In this document: piece after piece, positions 58,200-64,000 of the stretch
How the letters are laid out: every line of letters starts with the position of its first letter
Numbering within the stretch: position 1 is the first letter of the stretch
Assembly: GCA_002189105.1 (NCBI GenBank)
Contig: NIOB01000002.1
Coordinates: 434,001-498,000, forward strand
Source of the DNA: Saccharibacillus soli
Lineage (GTDB): Bacteria; Bacillota; Bacilli; Paenibacillales; Paenibacillaceae
Direction: 5' to 3'
Length of the DNA: 64,000 bases
The notes under the pieces: model-generated
Told to the model about the DNA's origin: nothing
Database searches by the model: none
Seen by the model: only the letters and a program-made list of their open reading frames with translations
Program-made: the position numbers and the translations under genes

Positions 58200-59292
58200 C
58201 GCTCTCGCCTCCTCCGAGTCCGGCCTGCTTTGCGTTCTCCAGCCCGTCCCAGACGCCCTGTAGATACATGGCGCCCAGCGCCCGGTCGTACAGACCATAA
58301 CCCGGACGGCAGTAGGCTTCTTCGCCCCACAGATGGCGTCCGTGATCGGGACGCACATATCCTGCGTATCCAGTCTCATGCAGCGCACGAACCAGTTCCG
58401 TCAGATCCACACTGCCGTCTCCCACCTTATGCGAAACTTCTACAAAGTCTCCATTGTCGAACACCCGGATATTGCGCAGATGGGCGAACGGGATGCGATC
58501 CGCGAACTCGCGTACGATGGCAGGCAGATTATTGGCCGGGTTCGTTCCAAGTGAGCCGGAGCAGAACGTCAGGCCGTTGCAGGGGCTATCCACCGCTTGC
58601 AGGATTCGACGGATGGTATCCTGGCTGCGCACAATACGCGGCAGTCCGAAGATTGGCCAGGCCGGGTCATCCGGATGGATGGCCATCTTGATCCCGCACT
58701 CTTCACAGACCGGGATAATCTTTTGCAGGAAATAGACCAGATTCTCAAACAGTTTCTCTTCCGTCACATCGGCATAGGCCGCAAACAGTTCATCCAGCCG
58801 CGACAGACGATCCGGTTCCCAGCCCGGAATGGTAAATTCACCGCCCCCACGGATAATCATCTGCGCCATCTCATGCGGATCAGCAGCGATGGAAGCCTTT
58901 TCATAAAACAGGGCGTTTGAGCCATCCGGAAGCGGATAATAGAGATTGGTCCGTGTCCAGTCGAAGATCGGCATAAAATTGTAACAGATTACTTGAACGC
59001 CAACCGCAGCCAGCTTGCGGATCGTATCGGCATAAATATCAATATAGCGGTCGCGTGAAGGCAGTCCGATCTTGATGTCGTCATGGACATTGACACTCTC
59101 CACGACATCGACCAGAAATCCCTTGGACGAGATGAGATCAGCCTCTCTGCGAATCTCTTCTTCTTCCCAGACTTCACCAGCCGTCTTGTGATGCAGAGAC
59201 CAGACGATTCCCTGAACACCCGGAATCTGCCGGATCTGATCCAATGTAATATTGTCATTGCCTTCGCCGTACCAACGCCAGGTCATCTTCAT
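58183..59292 (-). CDS. uxuA: Mannonate dehydratase
   Basis: A 369-aa TIM-barrel enzyme with classic UxuA motifs: 'MAIHPDDPAWPIFGLPRI', 'TFCSGSLGTNP', 'FAHLRN', 'YVRPDHGRHLWGE' (Fe/Mn ligands and catalytic His). It dehydrates D-mannonate to 2-keto-3-deoxygluconate. ATG 59292 follows GGGAGG at 7 nt. It is the first gene of the operon, behind a near-consensus promoter and a GntR-type operator. Confidence 0.95.
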   Translation of the reverse strand: MKMTWRWYGEGNDNITLDQIRQIPGVQGIVWSLHHKTAGEVWEEEEIRREADLISSKGFLVDVVESVNVHDDIKIGLPSRDRYIDIYADTIRKLAAVGVQVICYNFMPIFDWTRTNLYYPLPDGSNALFYEKASIAADPHEMAQMIIRGGGEFTIPGWEPDRLSRLDELFAAYADVTEEKLFENLVYFLQKIIPVCEECGIKMAIHPDDPAWPIFGLPRIVRSQDTIRRILQAVDSPCNGLTFCSGSLGTNPANNLPAIVREFADRIPFAHLRNIRVFDNGDFVEVSHKVGDGSVDLTELVRALHETGYAGYVRPDHGRHLWGEEAYCRPGYGLYDRALGAMYLQGVWDGLENAKQAGLGGGESVAGTE

Positions 59293-59355
59293 GAAATAGC
59301 CTCCCGAGTTAGACACTCATGCTTGCTTTCTATGGCTTACAGTCTCGTATAAATT

Positions 59356-59407
59356 TTCTTGTATACAAGAACAGCCTTATCATATTGCGATTGTCTCTTC
59401 CTGTCAA
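59356..59407 (-). promoter_or_regulatory. Promoter and operator of the uxu-agu-xyn-lpl operon
   Basis: On the minus strand TTGACA (59407-59402), 17 bp, TATGAT (59384-59379) is a near-consensus SigA promoter. Seven bp further lies the perfect 16-bp palindrome TTCTTGTATACAAGAA (59371-59356), with the CTTGTATACAAG core of GntR-family gluconate/uronate operators. A repressor here would block initiation. Confidence 0.85.
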
Positions 59408-59473
59408 TTGGATATTTTTAAGGTTTTTTGCATGTAAAAAGCGGAGGTTATTGAATTTCCGGGAATTTTTATT

Positions 59474-59501
59474 TTGATTTTGGTTCTGAAGTTGTATACT
59501 A
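59474..59501 (+). promoter_or_regulatory. Promoter and secondary operator of the GntR regulator
   Basis: TTGATT (59474-59479) with TATACT (59495-59500) is a possible promoter, its 15-bp spacing short. GTTGTATACTAG (59490-59501) matches 10 of 12 positions of the main operator core and overlaps the -10, pointing to autoregulation. Confidence 0.6.
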
Positions 59502-59533
59502 GATTCAACTATTTGAGGAAAGAGGGCGACGGC

Positions 59534-60256
59534 ATGACCAGCAAGGCGGTTATTTTGCGCCAGTTACGAAGCGAGATTCTGACCCTGGAATTAAAGCCGG
59601 GAAGTATTCTGAGTGAGACGGTATTGTCGGAACGCTTCGAGATTTCGCGGACGCCGCTGAGGGACGTGCTGAAGCAGTTGGCACATGAGGGGTACATTGA
59701 CGTGTATCCCAAGCGGGGCAATCTGGTGTCCTACATTGATCTGGAATCCGTGGAGCAGATGATTTATTTGCGCAGCACGCTGGAGAAGGACATTCTGAGC
59801 CAACTTGCCGCCAGCCCGACAGCTCTCGCTCTTAGGGGAACGTTGGAGCTGAAGGAGATTCTGGAGAAACAGGAAGAAGCGATTCGGTTGGGACACGAAC
59901 ACGAGACTTTCTTATACTGGGACGATGCGTTTCATAAGGCCATCTTCGCGCTTGCCGGACGGGTATTTCTGTGGGATCTGATTCAACAGTCCAATGTCCA
60001 CTATGCACGTTATCGGCGGCTGCACATGCTCAAGCAGGAGAAGCTGGAGGAGATCCTCGGTGAACACCGGATGCTGCTGGACTGCCTGCTGAATCGGGAC
60101 CCCTCGCGGATCGAGGAACTGGTGGAACACCATCTGCACGAAGACATCAACGCGGCTTATCTGCGGGAGAACTTTGCGGCCTATCTGAATCTGCCCCGTC
60201 TGGACTCCATGACGCTGGCTTCGGCGGCAGGGGATGGCAGCGAACGGGAACGATGA
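59534..60256 (+). CDS. uxuR: GntR/FadR-family (FCD) regulator of uronate use, UxuR-like
   Basis: A 240-aa protein: N-terminal winged helix ('SETVLSERFEISRTPLRDVL', 'GYIDVYPKRGNLVS') and a C-terminal FCD helical bundle with the metal-binding Asp and His set ('DDAFHKAIF', 'GEHRMLLDCL', 'VEHHLHED'). The family binds sugar acids; a uronate or mannonate/fructuronate effector is inferred. ATG 59534 is preceded by GAGGG at 7 nt; the longer frame from 59474 lies in the promoter. It is divergent from the operon it probably represses and carries an operator-like site in its own promoter. Confidence 0.88.
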   Translation: MTSKAVILRQLRSEILTLELKPGSILSETVLSERFEISRTPLRDVLKQLAHEGYIDVYPKRGNLVSYIDLESVEQMIYLRSTLEKDILSQLAASPTALALRGTLELKEILEKQEEAIRLGHEHETFLYWDDAFHKAIFALAGRVFLWDLIQQSNVHYARYRRLHMLKQEKLEEILGEHRMLLDCLLNRDPSRIEELVEHHLHEDINAAYLRENFAAYLNLPRLDSMTLASAAGDGSERER

Positions 60257-60316
60257 GGACCGGAATTCTACTTCGCGGGAATTGAATGTGGGGACAGCAC
60301 AGATCGATATATGTCG

Positions 60317-60343
60317 AACCTGAGGAAAAACCTCAGGTTTTTT
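60317..60343 (+). terminator. Terminator of uxuR
   Basis: AACCTGAGG (60317-60325), loop AAAAA, CCTCAGGTT (60331-60339), then TTTT. Confidence 0.9.
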
Positions 60344-60411
60344 GTGTTCATTTCGCGTGTTGGCCTATTTAGAAAAAATGTCGAATTGTCGATACATACT
60401 TATTAGATCGC

Positions 60412-60558
60412 GTACGCAAACTTAACGACGTGCATCTTTAGCCCCTTTTCGTCCTTCACGGCGTCAGTGCTCCTTGACGTGCTCCGGCACGCCTTCGGAA
60501 CCCTTCCTTGTTGAGCACGAAAATTCGTCTAAATCTGCTTCCCTCGAAGTTTGCGTAC
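60412..60558. repeat. 147-bp element bounded by a perfect 12-bp inverted repeat
   Basis: GTACGCAAACTT (60412-60423) and AAGTTTGCGTAC (60547-60558) are exact inverted repeats around 123 bp with no ORF. Inside are small hairpins (CGTGC/GCACG at 60478-60491; ACGAA/TTCGT at 60517-60528). The size and ends suit a MITE-like or intergenic repeat element. If transcribed it would be a long-range structured leader of the chemoreceptor gene 36 bp downstream. I saw no second copy in the window. Confidence 0.55.
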
Positions 60559-60594
60559 ACGCCCTAGCTATAGCCGAGAGGGGAGCTGCCGAGT

Positions 60595-62697
60595 ATGAAT
60601 TGGTTGCGTAATCGAAAATTGTCTTTCAAACTGGGAATGGCAATGGGACTGGTTCTTCTGTTGTCTTTTGGAAGTTTGATTGGCGTGAACCTCAGACAGA
60701 TTTACAGCAGCAGTCTGAGTCAGGGAGAGTCAAAAGCGAATGAGGCTTCTTCAGGGGTCTCTAATGGATTTCAGAATCAGATGAATGAGACGCTTGCCAC
60801 GTTATCAACGCTGAGAAGCGTGATTGTGGATTCAAGTGCATCGAAGGCGCTGACCCGCGAGGATGTGGTGCGACTTCTGCACGACTCTCTGGAGAACCAT
60901 AAGGAAGCCCTGGCGTTCTACACCTTGTGGGAACCCAATGCTTTCGATCAGCAGGACGCGGCGCATGTGAACAAACTGCCGTACGACGATAGCACGGGAC
61001 GTTTTATTCCTTACGTAGTCCGTACGGGGAATACGATTGATGTTCAGCCTCTGGTCGATTATGAAAAGGCAGGGCCGGGCGACTATTACGTCATTCCCAA
61101 AACCACGCAAAAGAATACGTGGATCGAACCTTATAACTATCCGATCAGCGGCAAAGACGTGCTGATTACTTCATTGGTTCTCCCCATCGTCGATCAGAAT
61201 GGCAAATTTCAAGGCATCGTGGGTGCGGATATGGCACTCAGCGACCTTCAGGCGCAGATTGGGCAGGTCAAACCGCTGGGCGGCTACGCATCGATGATCT
61301 CGGCAGCCGGAAGTTATGTGGCGAACGGCATCGCACCCGACAAGGTGGGCAAGCCGTATGCCGATACGCCAGAGACCCAGGCGGTGTGGGAAGGCGTGAA
61401 GCAGGGCAAACATGCCGTGTACATGAAGGGGAGCGATGGGGAAGAACTTCATCTGTTTACGCCAATCCAGCTCAAAGGCTCCGATGAAGTCTGGTATATG
61501 GAATCAGTGATTCCAAGATCCACGATCCTTGAGGCGTTCTTCGATGGATTGACCACCTCGCTCACCATTGCGTTCGTCTGCCTGATTGTGATGTCGGTCA
61601 TTTTGTTCCTGATTATTCGAGTGTTTGTTCTTCGTCCGATTCAAGCGGTCAGCCATCTCTCCTCCAAGCTGGCACAGGGCGAGTTTACAGATAAGCTGAC
61701 CGTGAGAAGCCGGGATGAATTCGGGCAGATGTCGGAACAATTTAACAGTATGGTCGGTCAGCTCAGTACGATGATTCATACGGTGACGGAACATGCGATG
61801 TCGGTTGGCGCCACGTCGGAGCAGTTGACGGCCAGTGCGGAACAGACGAGTCGGGCTGCCGAGACCATTGCCGTTTCCATTCAAGACATGGCCAACGGTG
61901 CGGAGACGCAGCTGAGCGATGCCCAGGAGACCGCAAGATCCATGACGGAGATGGCGCTGGGTGTACAGAAGATTGCGGAATCGACGGCAATTGTCACAGA
62001 GTCTACGGAAGAGGTTACGGCGAAGACCATTACCGGAAACGAAAATATTCAGCTGGCGGTTCGTCAGATGGAGCTGCTCAAAGACAAGGTGAGTGATACG
62101 TCCCAGGTCATTCGTCGTCTGGGCGAACGTTCCGAAGCGATTGGGAATATCATCGGCGTAATCTCCGGATTGAGCAAGCAGACCAATCTGCTGGCGTTGA
62201 ACGCTGCCATCGAAGCTTCACGTGCAGGTGAACATGGCAGAGGATTCGCCGTGGTAGCCACGGAAGTACGCAAGCTGGCCGAACAATCCAATGCCGCCTC
62301 ACAGCAAATTGCGGAGCTGATTGGCGAGATTAACGAAGATACAAAGTTGGCTGTGCTCAGTATCGATCAAGGAACCGCAGAAGTCACCAAGGGTGTTGAA
62401 GTCGTCACCGACAGCGGTGCCATCTTCGCTTCGATTACGCAGGATATGTCGCAGGTGCATCAACAAATTCAGGAGGTGTCGGCAGCCTCCGAGCAGATGT
62501 CGGCGAGCACCGAGCAGGTGCTGGCGACCGTCGAACAGCTGGCAGGCATCGCCAGAGGCTCCAGCGAAAATGCGCAGGATGTGGCAGCCGCCTCTGAAGA
62601 ACAGCTGGCTACCATGGAAGAGATCAGTGCCGCATCGGAGTCGCTGGGCAGCCTCGTACAGGAACTGCTGGATCTGCTGGCTCGATTCAAAGTCTGA
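60595..62697 (+). CDS. Methyl-accepting chemotaxis protein with dCache-type sensor
   Basis: A 700-aa receptor: TM1 (~10-33), a ~270-residue extracellular sensor of the double-Cache type ('[11 protein letters not shown]', '[16 protein letters not shown]', '[13 protein letters not shown]'), TM2 ('[20 protein letters not shown]'), HAMP, and a long signalling coiled coil whose hairpin tip has '[20 protein letters not shown]'. dCache receptors bind amino acids, organic acids or amines; the ligand is unknown. Position beside the uronate cluster allows, but does not show, chemotaxis to plant-derived compounds. GGGGAG is placed before the ATG. It is monocistronic. Confidence 0.93.
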   Translation: MNWLRNRKLSFKLGMAMGLVLLLSFGSLIGVNLRQIYSSSLSQGESKANEASSGVSNGFQNQMNETLATLSTLRSVIVDSSASKALTREDVVRLLHDSLENHKEALAFYTLWEPNAFDQQDAAHVNKLPYDDSTGRFIPYVVRTGNTIDVQPLVDYEKAGPGDYYVIPKTTQKNTWIEPYNYPISGKDVLITSLVLPIVDQNGKFQGIVGADMALSDLQAQIGQVKPLGGYASMISAAGSYVANGIAPDKVGKPYADTPETQAVWEGVKQGKHAVYMKGSDGEELHLFTPIQLKGSDEVWYMESVIPRSTILEAFFDGLTTSLTIAFVCLIVMSVILFLIIRVFVLRPIQAVSHLSSKLAQGEFTDKLTVRSRDEFGQMSEQFNSMVGQLSTMIHTVTEHAMSVGATSEQLTASAEQTSRAAETIAVSIQDMANGAETQLSDAQETARSMTEMALGVQKIAESTAIVTESTEEVTAKTITGNENIQLAVRQMELLKDKVSDTSQVIRRLGERSEAIGNIIGVISGLSKQTNLLALNAAIEASRAGEHGRGFAVVATEVRKLAEQSNAASQQIAELIGEINEDTKLAVLSIDQGTAEVTKGVEVVTDSGAIFASITQDMSQVHQQIQEVSAASEQMSASTEQVLATVEQLAGIARGSSENAQDVAAASEEQLATMEEISAASESLGSLVQELLDLLARFKV

Positions 62698-62707
62698 AGT
62701 TCAAACA

Positions 62708-62753
62708 AAAGGCTGCTCCCAGGTCCATTGTGGACCTGCGGAGCAGCCTTTTT
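62708..62753. terminator. Bidirectional terminator between the chemoreceptor and the minus-strand edge gene
   Basis: AAAGGCTGCTCC-CAGGTCCA (from 62708) pairs with TGGACCTG-C-GGAGCAGCCTT (to 62750) around TTG, with T on the plus strand and TTTTGTTTG on the minus strand. Confidence 0.88.
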
Positions 62754-62807
62754 GGTTAATGCCCGGCGAGTAAGCGCCAAGGGAAGGGAGAAAAAGCTTC
62801 CCCCTGC

Positions 62808-64000
62808 CTAGCGCGTCGTTCCCTTGACCGGTTTGATATATTCGGCAAAAGCATCTTTCAAAATATCGAAACTTTTCTTCTTGCGTTCATGATACGGAGG
62901 CAGATCCCAAGCATCCCACGTGTAGCTGCGTGTGGTGGGCGTAACCGTGCCGGCAGGAGCGGCTCCGCTCTCCGACAATGCGGCTGAGACGGCTACCCCA
63001 TTCGTATCAATCGGTGTAACGGCTTCCGTGCTATACGGATATTTCCACACCTGCAGGCGGCTGGGGTCGGTAAAGCCCAGCAGCATCCAAGGGATGCGAA
63101 CCTCCAGCGTATCTCCCTGCAAATACCAGTCCGACAGATTGTTGAATTGGCTGTTGTTGGGATCGTTGGTGCCCCAATGCAGCTTGCCTACATCGTACGC
63201 TTCAAAAGGAGCATTTACCTTGGTCTGCGGCAGATACAACTCGCGGTTCAGCGCCAGCTTCCACGGCAGGAAGATCCCGGCTTTGTCATCGGCATATTCC
63301 GGTTTGTAAGGAACGGACTTTAACTTGGAGCCGTACAGCCAGGTGAACTGGTCATAGGCACTATTCACGTAGAGACGTCCGCCCTTGCCGCCTTCAAAGC
63401 GAGCCAGGAATTCCTGCCCTTCGTTAAATTGCACCCCTGGAGCCAACTGTGCCTTTGTACTGCCGCCCGGTGTGGTATCGAAACCAATCGTCAGCACATC
63501 CTTGTCGAAGTTCCATTCGCCGTCTTTCTTTTTGAACAGCATATACAGATCCGAGGAGTCGCTCGTCATCGCCATGCTGAGTCCATTGCCCACATCTTCC
63601 GGTGTCAGCCCACGCTTCTCCCAATCGTCGGTCTTGCCGTCAATGGTCATCAGCTTGTCGGCACTCTCCTCCGGTTCAATGGACAGCACGCCAAAGTGTT
63701 CCTCGTTCGTCAGACGATTGCGCCACATGGCGCGTCGGTCGCCCGGAACTTCCAACTCGATGGTATTCCAGGTGAATTTGAACCATTCATCCTGCCATTC
63801 AAACAGCAGCGCTCCATCGTAATCTTCGTTGTAGATCTGCTTGAGCATCCCGGCGTTCAGTTCGCCCTGCTGCTTCTCATTGTGCATGCCCTGACTGCGT
63901 CCCAGAAGACCAAAGTGGGCAAGGCCGCGCGAACTTGGCATCCCAAACTCGGCAATGACAAGCGGAATCCCTTTATGATGGGCGCGAAGCTCATGCAGGT
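62808..64000 (-). CDS. C-terminal part of a putative glycosidase-like protein (5' end beyond window)
   Basis: The minus-strand frame stays open to the window edge, so the start lies outside. The edge-proximal part contains 'GIPLVIAEFGMPSSRGLAHF' and 'GALLFEWQDEWFK', typical of the last strands of a TIM-barrel glycosyl hydrolase, with E in 'IAEFG' as a possible catalytic acid or nucleophile. The remaining ~290 residues are a beta-rich region beginning 'TIDGKTDDWEKRG' and ending 'WDAWDLPPYHERKK', similar in style to carbohydrate-binding or DOMON-like modules. Family and substrate are not recognised. Confidence 0.7.
   Translation of the reverse strand, partial: LHELRAHHKGIPLVIAEFGMPSSRGLAHFGLLGRSQGMHNEKQQGELNAGMLKQIYNEDYDGALLFEWQDEWFKFTWNTIELEVPGDRRAMWRNRLTNEEHFGVLSIEPEESADKLMTIDGKTDDWEKRGLTPEDVGNGLSMAMTSDSSDLYMLFKKKDGEWNFDKDVLTIGFDTTPGGSTKAQLAPGVQFNEGQEFLARFEGGKGGRLYVNSAYDQFTWLYGSKLKSVPYKPEYADDKAGIFLPWKLALNRELYLPQTKVNAPFEAYDVGKLHWGTNDPNNSQFNNLSDWYLQGDTLEVRIPWMLLGFTDPSRLQVWKYPYSTEAVTPIDTNGVAVSAALSESGAAPAGTVTPTTRSYTWDAWDLPPYHERKKKSFDILKDAFAEYIKPVKGTTR

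Noticed and set aside
1-64000. tRNA, rRNA, CRISPR arrays, prophage or transposase genes
   Set aside because: None seen on either strand; the inverted repeats found are terminators, operators or small non-coding elements.

Overview
The window looks like a chromosomal segment of a Paenibacillus-type Firmicute. The evidence is the combination of a surface protein with three S-layer homology (SLH) domains, a lipoteichoic-acid-synthase-family enzyme, a bacterial nitric oxide synthase, a Dps gene behind a PerR-like box, Bacillus-style AGGAGG ribosome binding sites, and an aldouronate/glucuronate gene set resembling the one known from xylan-degrading Paenibacillus. I saw no rRNA, tRNA, CRISPR array, prophage or intact insertion sequence. 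Most of the DNA is ordinary chromosome with short operons closed by strong hairpin terminators.

Layout. 1-1058: 3' part of a LuxR-type regulator. 1419-12596: one giant gene (3725 aa) for an exported SLH-anchored protein with about 36 Ig-like repeats. 12770-14916: cidAB-like holin/antiholin pair with a divergent LysR regulator. 15066-16452: MATE exporter behind a possible 16-codon leader peptide. 16653-21383: ABC exporter (ATPase plus two permeases) fused by overlaps to a two-component system. 21384-22135: gene-free stretch with palindromic repeats and a bidirectional terminator. 22136-25670: LTA-synthase-like enzyme and a secreted SH3/NlpC-P60 cell-wall hydrolase. 25902-28193: nuclease-helicase fusion. 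28378-29946: Hsp33-like chaperone and a TipA-like MerR regulator. 30121-34267: marR plus a heterodimeric multidrug ABC exporter. 34538-36598: membrane GGDEF-EAL protein. 36868-40468: lipid kinase and MMPL exporter. 40626-47341: nucleoside hydrolase, Dps, NO synthase, SDR oxidoreductase, a zinc-peptidase-like protein, and an ECF sigma/anti-sigma pair. 47496-48314: Nif3-like protein.

48419-60256 is the clearest functional unit. A seven-gene minus-strand operon (uxuA, uxuB, GH67 alpha-glucuronidase, GH3 beta-xylosidase-like enzyme, two lpl-type permeases, lipoprotein binding protein) faces a GntR/FCD regulator. A perfect 16-bp palindrome sits just downstream of a near-consensus promoter, and a related half-degenerate site lies in front of the regulator. 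Imported aldouronates would be cut by GH67 and GH3, and the glucuronate fed toward 2-keto-3-deoxygluconate through fructuronate and mannonate. The uronate isomerase, KDG kinase/aldolase and transporter ATPase are not in this window.

60412-60558 is bounded by a perfect 12-bp inverted repeat (mobile-element-like or a structured leader) in front of a chemoreceptor gene (60595-62697). The window ends inside a minus-strand gene for a putative glycosidase-like protein.

The observations I rate most worth checking are: the ECF sigma gene that appears to start on AUC just downstream of its own promoter; the leader peptide/hairpin in front of the MATE gene; the Cys-Pro-rich tail on the NO synthase; the repeat architecture of the 3725-aa surface protein; and the terminal-inverted-repeat element at 60.4 kb.
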